Shown here: positions 35,255 through 45,756 of the stretch, one piece after another | Position numbering within the stretch: position 1 is the stretch's first letter | Layout of the letters: every line of letters begins with the position of its first letter | Assembly: GCA_028554645.1 (NCBI GenBank) | Contig: JAQOOI010000057.1 | Span: 62,001 to 126,000, forward strand | DNA from: Omphalotus guepiniiformis | Taxonomy: Eukaryota > Basidiomycota > Agaricomycetes > Agaricales > Omphalotaceae | Reading direction: 5' to 3' | Length of the DNA stretch: 64,000 nt | Made by a program: the position numbers and the translations under genes | Notes under the pieces: model-generated | What the model was told of the DNA's origin: nothing | Databases searched by the model: none | Seen by the model: only the letters and a program-made list of their open reading frames with translations

Positions 35255-36660
35255 TTACTCAGCATTTTCGGGGGCCGAAAATGGTGTTTTTCCCGCAGTG
35301 TTAGCAGGGGAAGCAGGCGTCAACAACAGACCAACTTCCCTGTCATTTGAGCCTAAGACCCGGGGAGGGTCAGTAGCAATCGAATCTTGAGCAGGGGAAA
35401 TAGGCGTATATAACAGACCAGGGTCCCCAGGAAAATTGTTCGGGCCTAGGACCCGAGAGGGTTCGGTAGCAGTCGAATCTTTAGCAGGGGAAGCGGGCGT
35501 CGATAGCAGACGAGCATCGCCCAGTAAGTCGTTTGAGCTTAGATGGCCAGCAGTTGAATTGTTAGCAGGTGTCAATAACAGACCAGGATATCCAAGAGCT
35601 GTGGCATCCGGAACGGGGGGGTTGATCAAAAACTCCGGGCTCAGCCAAAGCTCCTTGAGGGGTGGGCGAAGAAGTCGTTGGTATTGGTTGGATCAGTCCG
35701 GGCTCAGCCACACCCTCTTGAGGACCTGACAAAGACGTTGGTATCGGTTGGATTATATGGGGGCTCGGAATTGGGTCTGGCATAGGACTGGGAGAAACAG
35801 AAGGTGTCATTGGAACACGGGGTACAACGAATGGGCGGAGATTGTCAAAATCAACCGATGAACTGGGGGTTGGCAATTTATTTAACTCCTCCATGGGATG
35901 TCCAGCAGGATTTTCTGACAGCTCAGATCTTGAACCACTCGATTGGCCAATCACTTCAACGGAACAGCTATCTGTTCCAGCAGCTGCCGAAGCAAGCTCG
36001 ACCAACCATTGCAATTCGTCTCTACAGGTCGGTTGAGAAAGTCGTTGTGCTAACGGGTGACTTGTCAAGGATGCTGCATAGAGTGCATCCATTTGCTCAG
36101 CATTCACCTGCAAGAATGGATCAATATGGAGACGCGTAATATCTGCATGCCGACGCTAGGAGAATTATGAGATATCAAAGCGTCTCAGTGCGCGAAACAG
36201 CTGCCACAAACTCACCACAAGCGTTTTCCGCAACTCTTCAGCGGAACACCCTGTCAAACACATCACACGGAGTAATCGAAAGACATCCGTATGCGAGCAG
36301 CAACGTCCGATGTCCAGGCAATGCGTACATCCGGTCTTTGGCGAGAATGCCTGTGTGACCGCGGCATAAGATGCAAGGAGGCTATGTTCAACTAGTCAAT
36401 ACACGAAATGGGTACGCAGGAATGAAATCAACAAACTAGGTATGATAGCACTCGGGCAACAAAGTCCAGGCTCGATTCGAGAGGCTTCTTAAGCGAAAAC
36501 ACCGCCTTCAACGCCTCCACACGACCCTCTTTGGTCTTTCCCTGAAAGTGGTGGGTGGTAAGTTTGGGAGGCACATACACCGATTTGGCCAACCCTGCTT
36601 GAGGACGCGAGGATGCTGAAGGACAGATCTTCGCCATGGGAGGGATTCATATCGTTGTTG
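35255..36660 (-). pseudogene. Decayed multi-exon gene with Pro/Ser-rich tandem repeats
   Basis: On the minus strand three coding-like pieces follow each other: 36637-36428 (GKTKEGRVEALKAVFSL); 36355-36200 (GILAKDRMYALPG, then VFDRVFR, an in-frame TGA at 36238-36240, then RVAENACGEF); and 36110-35255 (AEQMDALYAASL to Pro-rich repeats). The last piece changes frame near 35625, in the stretch reading GAGTTTTTGATCAACC. Its end has three to four units of about 31 residues (PGLLYTPISPAQDS, then PRVLG). No domain is recognised. The stop and frame change argue for a pseudogene, though a missed intron could explain one of them. Confidence 0.5.
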
Positions 36661-37885
36661 CGCTGAAAACGCATACACACCTGAAATACCTGAAATTAAA
36701 CGATTTCTACTGTGAATATGATGGGAATAAAGGGCTAGACTATGTCCCGTAGTGCTAGCTAAAGCATAGAACACGAATAGTTAAAGGCTCGAAGTGAAAG
36801 GACTACGATGTACGAGTATGCATCAAGACCTTATGGCTGATATGCCTCTAGACCTTCGGTGAAGTAACTACCTGCTGCGAGACTGTACAGTATGGTCAGA
36901 TCCACCCTGCCTGGCAAAGAGCCCTTCGTCTGGAAGTCGCTATTCAAGTATCTGTGTAATCCACGGGACTTAGGAAGGAAGAAACTACACACACACGGGC
37001 GTAATAGCCTCATGAGCCTAAATAACGTCGAAAGGACAAAGCTAGAGGTATCGCCGAGCCATCAAAATGGTTTGTTCGAACTTAGCCGACCTCCTAGAAC
37101 CTGCAGATTGATGATATACTGGAGATAACACTTTATGATCAGAAATATATGATCGACGATTCCGTTCCGAGATACTAGATGGTCGAAGCTATGAAAATGA
37201 TCAGTCTCGATGACTGTATAATAACTTATTAGTAAAGTAATGACAGAATTGGCCTTCGAGCGCTGGATATTGGTATCTATACGAGGTGCTATGGGGTCTA
37301 GATGTCGACATAGGAGAAAATATGGAAGCCCAACGGGATAAATGACTGGAAACTGCCCTCAGCGCCCCTATAAGTACACTGTAAAACAGTTACGAAGATG
37401 AATAATAACAAAATGCATAGGAGTAGTTCGTTTAGAATGGCTTGAGCGCATGATAAGAAGGGTCTAGATGTACCAAAAACATCACTAAAACATAATACTT
37501 ACACATATATACCCAAGAACTGCACATAATTACCCTCTAGACGTGCCTACTTACCCAACTCAGTCATATTGTTTCTGTTTATATCCATTTTATACTCGAT
37601 GTTATCCCTCTGTTCCTTTTAATTACTCCACTCAGTTTTCTATCTATTTATGGAATACTTACAAGCAGTAGAGTACATATACTGTCATGTATAGGGTCGA
37701 GCACCCCAGGTTACGACTGCCCGCCAAATTGGAGAACTTTACGTATCTTCTAGAGCGTTAAATCACAGAAGGCCTCTTGATTGTGAACGTCAGACCCCGG
37801 TTCTTCGAGCTGGTAGAGGCAGACTATTAGGGATTGCAGTGCTTTAATAGAGTGCTAAATATCTGAACATCTGTTGTGTTTGAAC

Positions 37886-37916
<31 letters not shown>

Positions 37917-38021
37917 GTCTGTCTGTCTGTGTCTGTCTGTTTTGCTGTTTCTGGTACTCGTCGAAGGGTCTAGACGGTGATCTTTCAGTTCAGTTAGTCT
38001 TTCCAACAGTCTAGCTCGACT
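36661..38021. other. Intergenic stretch, no supported gene
   Basis: It contains the TCTG microsatellite at 37886-37940. Other open frames are short and unremarkable. Confidence 0.45.
37886..37940. repeat. TCTG tetranucleotide microsatellite
   Basis: About 13 copies of GTCT/TCTG with two GTGTCT interruptions. Confidence 0.9.
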
Positions 38022-38974
38022 TTAGTCAGTTTTCTGCATGCGGAATCTTTGCCAACGCCAGACTACACTTGCTTTTACAAGGCAACCTTTGAGTTTAGAC
38101 AAGTTCCTATGTCTTAGAGTGCTCATTTTCGCTGCTATTATCGTGATGGCTGGTTTTTGACCAACATGAAGCGGCCGGCACCTTCGACGAACGGGAACCT
38201 CCACAGAATCTAACACCCAGCGGTGTTCAGACGGAGTCATAGTAACAGAGTGTTCGTTTTGCTCCTGAACAGGCGGGGGCATACGCTCCTTGCCCTTCGA
38301 ACCTTCAGCGGCCTCTGTTGAATCGGCTAGCACGTCTAAATCCGTTTCGGTATAAGCTAAGCCAGTCGATGTAAACAACCCCAACCATAAATTATAAATC
38401 TGAACCTACTGCTGCTCGCCTGCACAGCCCCTGCAGCCCTATCTTGGGTAACGCACAGTTCGAATCCCTTCCAATCAAACCTCGACTGCCTTCCCGGATT
38501 CAACATAGATAGATCATGGGTCACTACTCTGTAACCAGGAACATCTTCCCCGCTCACCACCCGTACAACGGAATTCCAATGGGCAGCATTTGCAGTGAAG
38601 TGACTTAGGTCCTCAACACCCACTTGTGGCGAGGTCAGTAGCACCAAGGGTCGTATGAGCGGTATAGGTGACGAAAGGGAGCAGGTTGCCTTCCATTGCG
38701 TATAGGACAAGTCGAAGATCCTTTCCAGCAGGAAGGAACGCGCATTCGGAATTTGAATCGACTGCCTAGACAAGACTTGCAAACGCAATGCATCCACACA
38801 TGCCCCCGACAGATCATCCAAATCTGTCAGCTGCACCAAGTGTTTCAAATCCGTCTCATTGCGAAGGCGAGGAAGTCGATCTATTTCCGCGGACAAGCGA
38901 GCGTAGAATTCAGAAATCTCATCCTGTAACGTATCCACCTCTTCTGAAGAAAGCAAGGATTTTTGAGAAGCCAT
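38022..38974 (-). CDS. MASQKS gene: unknown host protein, complete copy
   Basis: Exon 38974-38410 and exon 38356-38022 join across a possible 53-nt intron to give 299 residues. The start MASQKSLLSSEE is followed by an acidic helical stretch (EVDTLQDEISEFYARLSAEIDRL). The middle is mixed, with LCVTQDRAAGAV before the intron, and the C terminus is strongly basic. The family is not recognised. Its first 73 codons and promoter lie in the right arm of the inverted repeat and are present again at 33455-33673. A longer N terminus in frame (to 39043) is possible. It is divergent from the MDASSS fragment, with 364 bp between starts. Confidence 0.5.
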
Positions 38975-40035
38975 TTTGAAGAATTCAAAGGATAGGCGTA
39001 TCAGGAAGTCGACGAGGAAAGCAGTCAAGCATCTGGAAAGCAATGTTCACCGCTGTGAAGTTCAACTCAAATTTTCGGCTTACAAAGACTCCCCGCGCGT
39101 CCCTCAGCAGTTGGGCACGGAGCCCAACTTATTTTGTTTAAGATTTAAAAGCAATTAATGTTTGTTAGATCTGAAAAAAAGATGATTCATTATGTAGCAG
39201 CAGGTGCTACTTATTTAGGGAGGACTTGAAATATGCAGTGCAGAGCTGACTAATCTCAGCGACAGCCAAATGAAACGGGTTTCGAATGCACAATCTGCGC
39301 TAACTTACTACCCCGTCCAATATTTCTAATAGAGAAAAATGGACGCTTCCAGCTCGACCTTCGCACTCTTTGAGAGACTTATGTCCAAACGCACTCACTC
39401 AAACACACCATCGCCCCCATCATCACCCGATCGCGACCCTTGTGCACCCCAAAACACCACACAGCCTTCAGGTTCAGGTTCAACCTCCAACGATAGGCAC
39501 CGGAAACGACGTCGCGCAAACAAGTTAGACCTTCAGCGATCACTGGGGCCAGCTAATCCCCTTCCCTTGGCTCCTGCCTCCTCTTCGACCGCAGTATCAG
39601 GAGTAACTGTCGAGCGCTGCCAACCCAACCATACAAATAGCAGTGGCGACTCGGAAGGTTCAATGCTCGTGGCACGTGCAACAATCCTAAATCGAGGAGA
39701 ACTTCCCGCCCCCCGCATCTTAGACTCTTCACAATTTGAAGAATATTCCACTACTGTAGCGAGATTGGCGGTAAGGTGCTCATTCGAGAACTCGACAGGA
39801 CACTGATAAAATGTTCTTAGCTGGAACATATCTTACACTCTAACCCTTCTGAGAACGACAGCTTTGAATCTACGTTGAAGCCCAGACCTGATGGATTTCT
39901 GCATCCGTTTGGACTTCCTCGTGACAATCACAAGGCTACTGTTACGAACATTTTCTTTTTCATCTTATCTCATTGTTTGTACATATAGACACTTTTATTA
40001 TCAGTAGATAACATTGTAAGTTATAGATCTAGGGT
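38756..40035 (-). repeat. Right arm of the 1,280-bp inverted repeat
   Basis: Mirror copy of 32394-33673. It contains the start of the MASQKS gene, the shared promoter region, the MDASSS fragment and the first 96 bp of the copy 2 5' LTR. Confidence 0.9.
39339..39939 (+). pseudogene. MDASSS gene, truncated by gypsy copy 2
   Basis: The first exon from 39339 encodes a Ser/Pro-rich basic N terminus (KRTHSNTPSPPSSPDRD, RHRKRRRANK). A likely intron starts at GTAAGG after ATTGGCG (near 39768) and ends at TTCTTAG near 39821. A second exon then reads LEHILHSNPSEND and LKPRPDGFLHPFGLP to the LTR at 39940. The coding-like frame runs straight into the LTR, so the rest of the gene is missing. It may be a nuclear protein by its basic run; the family is unknown. 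Confidence 0.55.
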
Positions 40036-40391
40036 TATATTAAAAACACATGTATGTAGCATGATGATCGAGATCAAGCATGTAGACCTCAAGGCGATCA
40101 CGATCATTAATGAAGTACTTGAGGCGATCGAACTCATGGTAGACACACAGTGGATTAGTCAAGGGTTATAGCCCAGGGTTTAGGGTTTTATTTACGTATA
40201 TAATAAGCCCGCTTAGGTAGATATTTCTTTAGCTTCGATCTTGTCAATAACTCCTCGAGTTTAGACTTGTACTTAGCATACTTCCCTGTATTGTCTCTAT
40301 TCTCAATTCCACTTTCTGCTTTTCTCTTACTCGTGTGAAACTAAGATCATTGTGTTTGGTTATTTGAGTTTGATAACTCGAGTCGCTGACA
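39940..40391 (+). repeat. 5' LTR of gypsy copy 2
   Basis: U3 has TATATAATAA at 40197-40206. A likely transcript start is at about 40230, because the 13 nt from there are complementary to the primer-binding site. Confidence 0.9.
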
Positions 40392-40392
40392 T

Positions 40393-40405
40393 AAGATCGA
40401 AGCTA
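40393..40405 (+). promoter_or_regulatory. Putative self-priming primer-binding site
   Basis: AAGATCGAAGCTA, two bases after the LTR, is the exact reverse complement of LTR positions 40230-40242. In Tf1/sushi-type elements the 5' end of the transcript itself folds back and primes reverse transcription in this way. Confidence 0.65.
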
Positions 40406-40928
40406 CACAACTCACCCAATCAACACAAATTCAAATTTGCCTTCTTGTTGCTATCTCAGTAGCAAGTAAGTTTCTCCTAACCCTTCACACGCTTACTTCG
40501 TTTTCTCCCTTTGATATTCGGGTTTCCTTCCGAATTAGGAATCTGTGCTCTAATAGAGTAATTGTGCCTATAGTACAAAAGAGTAACGTTGAGTCCGACT
40601 CTGTACTGGCAGCAGAAAGCATCGTCTGATAACTGACCTTCGGGGAAGGGACTTTGCGCTTGGGGAACGAGGTGCACTCCTAGAAAGGCAGGCCCAGGTT
40701 TACTCAGCAAGCGAGCACGGATTTAGGAACTTGTTTATTAGAGGCAGAAAAGGTCCCAAAATCTCTTCGTGAGGTTACTAACGGACCGAAGTAAACTCTA
40801 CCACTACGGAATCTTGGGGAAACTTCAGCAGTCTCTTCGAAGAAACCACTATCCCATCACCTATCACACCTTCCTACAAATCTCTTGCATCATCTCCTTA
40901 TTCTACTCGACCTTCTACCCCTATCAGA

Positions 40929-41822
40929 ATGTCTGAAATCGAAACCTCGCGAGGAAAATCACTCCTCAACAAACCCGACAACTTCACTGGCGTCAAATCT
41001 GAGTTCAAGAATTGGCGACGGAGACTCTTTATCTATATCCGTGATAAGAAAAATGGTATCACGACGGATGATGAAAGGATCGATGTTGCGATCTCTTTCA
41101 TGAATGGAAAGCTTGTGGACGGATGGGTGAATAATTACTACAATACCCATTTTGACCAAGACAACGAGAAATGGCAGAAGGACTGGGCGCATTTCAAGCA
41201 AGCCTTGAACAAGGCGTTCCTAGATTCCGGTCTGCAGAGGACAGCGCAGGAAAAGGTGGAGTTGTTGAAGCAGGGAGCGGGGACGGCGGAGGGGTATTTC
41301 CAGGAGTTGGAGATACTGTTGACGGAGGCGGATTACAAGAAGGATGACCCGTATGTGGTGCGGCTCATCGAGAAGGGCATTAACAAGAAAACTATTGATG
41401 CAATCTACACGAGGGACGAATTGCCCAAAGTGTACAATGAATGGAAGGACGTAGTGATCAAGATTGATCAACTATGGAGAAGGCGTCAGGAATGGCGCAA
41501 GAATCAGAATCAGAACCGACCGGTGTTTACGCCAAGAAGAGAAAGTCCGCAAAATGCGGCAGGAAGTGGTGATCGGAGAGACGCCACAGGAACAACCTTT
41601 GGGGGTACAGGTAAACCCATGGACATTGACGCGGCCCGAAGGAATGGGCAGTGTTTCAATTGCGGACAGAGGGGGCATATCTCGTGGGATTGTCCAGTGA
41701 AGCGGGGTCAGAGAGTGAGGCAGGTGAACGTGCAGGAAGAAGAGAAGAAAGAAGAACAGCCGCTGAGCTGGTTCTTAAACTGGTTGAAATTGGACACGGG
41801 TTTTGTCAAAGCTCAGAAGTGA
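40929..41822 (+). CDS. gag: Gag polyprotein of gypsy copy 2
   Basis: 297 residues starting MSEIETSRGKSLL. A capsid-like retrotransposon gag domain (FMNGKLVDGWVNNYYN, WAHFKQALNKAF, LLTEADYKKDDPYVV) covers about residues 20-200. A CCHC zinc knuckle, CFNCGQRGHISWDC, lies near residues 241-254. It forms the particle and binds the element RNA. The stop at 41820-41822 lies inside the frameshift hairpin. The 537-nt leader has only short open frames. Confidence 0.92.
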   Translation: MSEIETSRGKSLLNKPDNFTGVKSEFKNWRRRLFIYIRDKKNGITTDDERIDVAISFMNGKLVDGWVNNYYNTHFDQDNEKWQKDWAHFKQALNKAFLDSGLQRTAQEKVELLKQGAGTAEGYFQELEILLTEADYKKDDPYVVRLIEKGINKKTIDAIYTRDELPKVYNEWKDVVIKIDQLWRRRQEWRKNQNQNRPVFTPRRESPQNAAGSGDRRDATGTTFGGTGKPMDIDAARRNGQCFNCGQRGHISWDCPVKRGQRVRQVNVQEEEKKEEQPLSWFLNWLKLDTGFVKAQK

Positions 41823-44800
41823 ATACAGGTCCTTCTGAGTCGGAATCAGAACAGTCTAGTGTAGATCACAAAGATAGCAATTTTCATTTTGTATTCAATC
41901 ATCCTGAGAATAAATTTGCGTCAGTATCTACAAAGACCGATTCAAAACCTGTGAGAGAACGTTATCCGCCGAATTCACCAGAATGGATAGCACAGAGAGT
42001 AAGGGAGGATGAGTCAGAACGAGCGGTGGGAATTTTGAGAGCATGGATGCCAACCTGTCGGGCCAGGGAAGCATCAGAAGAAACGGTTGCCCAGATCCGG
42101 TCATTGGACATTAGCGAAGCCGTCACAGCCGTAAAGTCACTCAAGAAAAACTTGCGGTTCGTAAAAGGTACTAAGGGCAGAGATCTCAAGCTGTCTGTTA
42201 CAATCAATGACATCGAAAGTGGCAAGCAGATAGAAACATCGGCATTACTTGACAGTGGAGCAACGGGTTCTTGCGTCAATAAAGAATTCGTAGAGCGACA
42301 TGGCTTAACTGTTAAGAAATTACCAGTAAAGATGCCGGTATACAATGCGGATGGTACCTTAAACGAGAACGGTTCAATTGAAGGATTCATAGAAGTCAGA
42401 TTGGTAATGGGAGATCATGCGGAACGCATTGAACTTGCTGTTACAAATTTAGGCAAAATGGACATATTCCTAGGACTCGATTGGTTAAGACGTCGTAACC
42501 CCAATATAGATTGGAATGACTCAACCTTAAAGTTTGATCGATGTCCTCAGAAGTGTGGTTACATACCGTATTATCTAAAACCTGAATCCAATGTTGAAGT
42601 CCGAGAACTGGAAGAAGGGGATCGGTTGTTTTACCTGAATTGGGACAGATATCTTCGGAGTATGAACTTTGGAAAAGGCAAAAAGACTGAGTCAAAAGCA
42701 GACAAGTACGTCAATGAGTACAAGGATGTTTTTGATGAAGCCGATTTCCAAAATCTACCCGAACGAAGACCCTGGAACCATGCAATTGAACTGAAGCCAG
42801 ACTTTACGCCAGTAGATTGCAAGGTCTATCCATTAAATCCTTCGGAACAGAAAGTTTTAGATGAGTTCATTAAGGAAAACCTGAAATCTGGACGAATTAG
42901 ACCATCAAAGTCACCGATGGCCTCACCATTCTTCTTTGTGGCAAAGAAAGATGGGAAACTTCGACCCGTCCAGGATTATCGGAAATTGAATGAAGCAACG
43001 ATAAAGAACAAATACCCGTTGCCGCTCATTCAAGAACTCATTGATAAACTGAAGGATTCGAAAGTATTTTCGAAAATGGATGTTCGATGGGGATACAATA
43101 ATATCCGGATCAAAGAAGGTGATGAGTGGAAGGCGGCATTTAGGACTAATCGGGGGCTCTTTGAACCAACGGTTATGTTCTTTGGTCTTACAAATTCTCC
43201 GGCGACCTTCCAAGCGTTCATGAATCATATCTTAAGGGATTTGATCAACAAAGGTCACGTCATGGTGTACTTAGACGATATCTTGGTTTTCACAAATACA
43301 ATCGAAGAGCACGAGTCAATTGTAAAACAGGTGTTAGATATATTACGACAACACAAGTTGTATCTTAGACCTGAAAAGTGCGAATTTGAGACCAGTAATG
43401 TTGAGTACCTTGGAGTGTTTGTAGGAAATGGACAAGTGCGGATGGATCCAAAGAAAGTCAAAGCGGTAAAAGAATGGAAAATACCAGGAAACAAGAAGGA
43501 AGTACAGTCCTTCTTGGGTTTCTGCAACTTCTACCAACGATTTATCCGAGGATTTAGTCAAGTGGCGAAACCATTGTCATCACTGACCGGGAATTCAAAG
43601 TGGGAATGGACAGAGCAACAACAGCAGGCATTCAAAGAACTCAAAAGTAGAATTGCCGAAGAAGTAGTTCTAACCATACCCTGTGATCATGGACAATTCA
43701 GAGTCGAGGCAGATTCATCAGATTATGCAAACGGAGCTGTCTTATCGCAAAAGATAGATGGAAAATGGTGGCCTATTGCATTCAGATCTAGATCTCTAAA
43801 TGAAACGGAACGTAATTATGAGATCTATGATAAGGAAATGATGGCCATTATGGATTCCTTAGCAGATTGGAGACAGTATCTGATGGGTGCGGAAGAGTCA
43901 TTTGAGATCTATACAGATCATCAAAATCTTCAGTATTTCAAAAAGCCTCAGAAATTGAATCGCCGACAAGCCCGATGGATCACTGAATTATCCGAATACG
44001 ACTTTACATTGATTCATAAACCCGGAAAGTCAATGGGAAAGCCAGATGCATTGTCCAGGATGGCCAATCATGAGACGGGGGAGAAAGACAATGAGGACGT
44101 GGTACTTTTAAAGCCAGAACTTTTTTCGATCAACAGACTAGAGATGCCCGAGGACGAGATCTTAGATCTTATAAAGAAGAAGTCGAAAGTACGGGATAAT
44201 CTAGTGAATAAGGCTTTAGAAGGAAAAGAGAAGGATTGGGTCGAGTCAGAGGAAGGAATTGTGACGTGGCAGGATAGGATTTACGTGCCTATTGATAATA
44301 GGTTACGGGGAAAGATCATTGGACTACATCATGATACCGTTCTAACGGGACATCCAGGGCAGTTCAAAACCATGGAATTGGTGACGAGAAACTATTGGTG
44401 GCCGGGAATCACTCAGGATGTACGGAAATACGTTAAAGGGTGTGAAAAGTGTCAGGCCACTAAGATTCATCGAACCAAACCAACGGGAACACTAGTCACA
44501 AACAATGTTCCACAAGGTCCCTGGGAAGTCATAGGAACGGATCTGATCGGAGAACTACCGGAAGCTGGAGGTTTTAATGCCATAAGTGTGACTGTGGACC
44601 ATTTCACCAAACGAACATGTTTGGTACCCACACACATGTCGTTAACGTCTGAAGGAATGGCCAGAATCTATAGGGACAAAATCTTTCCTATACATGGATT
44701 ACCGAGAAAGATTATTCATGATCAGGGACCTCAATATCATTCCCGATTCATGAAGGAACTATACCGGTTATTAGGCATTCAGGGGAGTTTCACAATGGCA

Positions 44801-45745
44801 TATCATCCACAGACGAATGGACAGACGGAACGGATGAACCAAGAGATTGAACATTATCTCCGGTTATTCATCAATCAACATCAGAACGACTGGCATGAAT
44901 GGTTACCGACAGCAGAGTTCGTGTTGAATGACAGAATACACTCAGCGACGGGTGTCACTCCGTTCTATGCGGATATGGGACGACATCTGTATAAGGGAAC
45001 AGCTCCAAAAACTCCGTCGGCAAACCCCACAGCACAGGAATTTGCCAATAAGATGGTCAAGATCAGGGACGAAGTAGGAGCAGCACTCAAAAAGGCAAAG
45101 GAAGACATGACTCGGTATTACGACAAGAAAAGGAAACCATCGGTCGAATACAAGCCTAATGACAAAGTATGGCTTGAAGCGACAAATCTGACTTCTGATC
45201 GACCAATGAAGAAGTTGGATGATAAACGATTTGGTCCTTTCAAAGTTGTAAAGAAAATTGGAACGACGTCATACCAGCTAAAGATTCCGAAGACTTGGAA
45301 GAGAATACATCCAGTCTTTAACGAAGTTCTACTGTCACCCTATTATCCGCCTGAATTCCCCGAACAGCCTAAGAATGATAATCCGCCACCAGTGATAGAA
45401 GGAGAAGAACCGGAGTTTGAAGTGGAAGAAATAGTAGATTCAGGAAAATATAGGGGAGGGAGATTCGGATACAAAGTCCAATGGAAGGGATACTCACGGC
45501 ACGAACAAACATGGGAACCATTAGCAAACCTTGCAAACGCAAAAGAAGCAATCGAAGAGTTCCATAAAAAATTTCCCACTAAACCACGACCACCTCAGTT
45601 AAGAAAGATTGAGGTCCCAATTTCCTTATTCCCGACATCATTGTTACGACCTATCCCTGAAGCATGTACAGAAGTAGTAGAAACGAAGAAGATGCCGACA
45701 GAAGCATTAGCAGTGAAGTTAGGACGATGGGGACATCGTCCCTAA
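41651..45745 (+). CDS. pol: Pol polyprotein of gypsy copy 2 (protease, RT, RNase H, integrase, chromodomain)
   Basis: 1,364 codons open in the -1 frame relative to gag, with 172 nt of overlap; it is probably made as a Gag-Pol fusion after frameshifting near 41798. In order: aspartic protease LLDSGATGS (about 200 in this frame), reverse transcriptase with YLDDILVF (about 540), RNase H EADSSDYANGAV to YTDHQNLQYF (about 685-765), integrase zinc finger H-H-C-C ending CEKCQATK (about 890-930), catalytic core with GTDLIG, HDQGPQ and NGQTERMNQE (D, D, E), and a C-terminal chromodomain VEEIVDSGKYRG to YKVQWKGYSRHEQTWEP (about 1257-1306). The chromodomain would steer integration toward histone-marked chromatin. 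Confidence 0.95.
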   Translation: MFQLRTEGAYLVGLSSEAGSESEAGERAGRREERRTAAELVLKLVEIGHGFCQSSEVNTGPSESESEQSSVDHKDSNFHFVFNHPENKFASVSTKTDSKPVRERYPPNSPEWIAQRVREDESERAVGILRAWMPTCRAREASEETVAQIRSLDISEAVTAVKSLKKNLRFVKGTKGRDLKLSVTINDIESGKQIETSALLDSGATGSCVNKEFVERHGLTVKKLPVKMPVYNADGTLNENGSIEGFIEVRLVMGDHAERIELAVTNLGKMDIFLGLDWLRRRNPNIDWNDSTLKFDRCPQKCGYIPYYLKPESNVEVRELEEGDRLFYLNWDRYLRSMNFGKGKKTESKADKYVNEYKDVFDEADFQNLPERRPWNHAIELKPDFTPVDCKVYPLNPSEQKVLDEFIKENLKSGRIRPSKSPMASPFFFVAKKDGKLRPVQDYRKLNEATIKNKYPLPLIQELIDKLKDSKVFSKMDVRWGYNNIRIKEGDEWKAAFRTNRGLFEPTVMFFGLTNSPATFQAFMNHILRDLINKGHVMVYLDDILVFTNTIEEHESIVKQVLDILRQHKLYLRPEKCEFETSNVEYLGVFVGNGQVRMDPKKVKAVKEWKIPGNKKEVQSFLGFCNFYQRFIRGFSQVAKPLSSLTGNSKWEWTEQQQQAFKELKSRIAEEVVLTIPCDHGQFRVEADSSDYANGAVLSQKIDGKWWPIAFRSRSLNETERNYEIYDKEMMAIMDSLADWRQYLMGAEESFEIYTDHQNLQYFKKPQKLNRRQARWITELSEYDFTLIHKPGKSMGKPDALSRMANHETGEKDNEDVVLLKPELFSINRLEMPEDEILDLIKKKSKVRDNLVNKALEGKEKDWVESEEGIVTWQDRIYVPIDNRLRGKIIGLHHDTVLTGHPGQFKTMELVTRNYWWPGITQDVRKYVKGCEKCQATKIHRTKPTGTLVTNNVPQGPWEVIGTDLIGELPEAGGFNAISVTVDHFTKRTCLVPTHMSLTSEGMARIYRDKIFPIHGLPRKIIHDQGPQYHSRFMKELYRLLGIQGSFTMAYHPQTNGQTERMNQEIEHYLRLFINQHQNDWHEWLPTAEFVLNDRIHSATGVTPFYADMGRHLYKGTAPKTPSANPTAQEFANKMVKIRDEVGAALKKAKEDMTRYYDKKRKPSVEYKPNDKVWLEATNLTSDRPMKKLDDKRFGPFKVVKKIGTTSYQLKIPKTWKRIHPVFNEVLLSPYYPPEFPEQPKNDNPPPVIEGEEPEFEVEEIVDSGKYRGGRFGYKVQWKGYSRHEQTWEPLANLANAKEAIEEFHKKFPTKPRPPQLRKIEVPISLFPTSLLRPIPEACTEVVETKKMPTEALAVKLGRWGHRP
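41798..41839 (+). promoter_or_regulatory. -1 ribosomal frameshift signal between gag and pol
   Basis: Heptamer GGGTTTT (41798-41804) sits in the gag phase G GGT TTT required for tandem -1 slippage. After a 7-nt spacer comes an 8-bp stem, CTCAGAAG (41812-41819) with CTTCTGAG (41832-41839), loop 12 nt. All of it is conserved in copy 1. A second, weaker heptamer CTTAAAC lies at 41774-41780 in the same phase. Confidence 0.7.
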
Positions 45746-45756
45746 GGAGGGGGTCA
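45746..45756 (+). promoter_or_regulatory. Polypurine tract of gypsy copy 2
   Basis: AGGAGGGGG followed by TCA lies directly before the 3' LTR and would prime plus-strand DNA synthesis. Confidence 0.7.

Noticed and set aside
37886..37940. Regular repeat resembling an array
   Set aside because: Tetranucleotide microsatellite without spacers; not a CRISPR, and the genome is eukaryotic.
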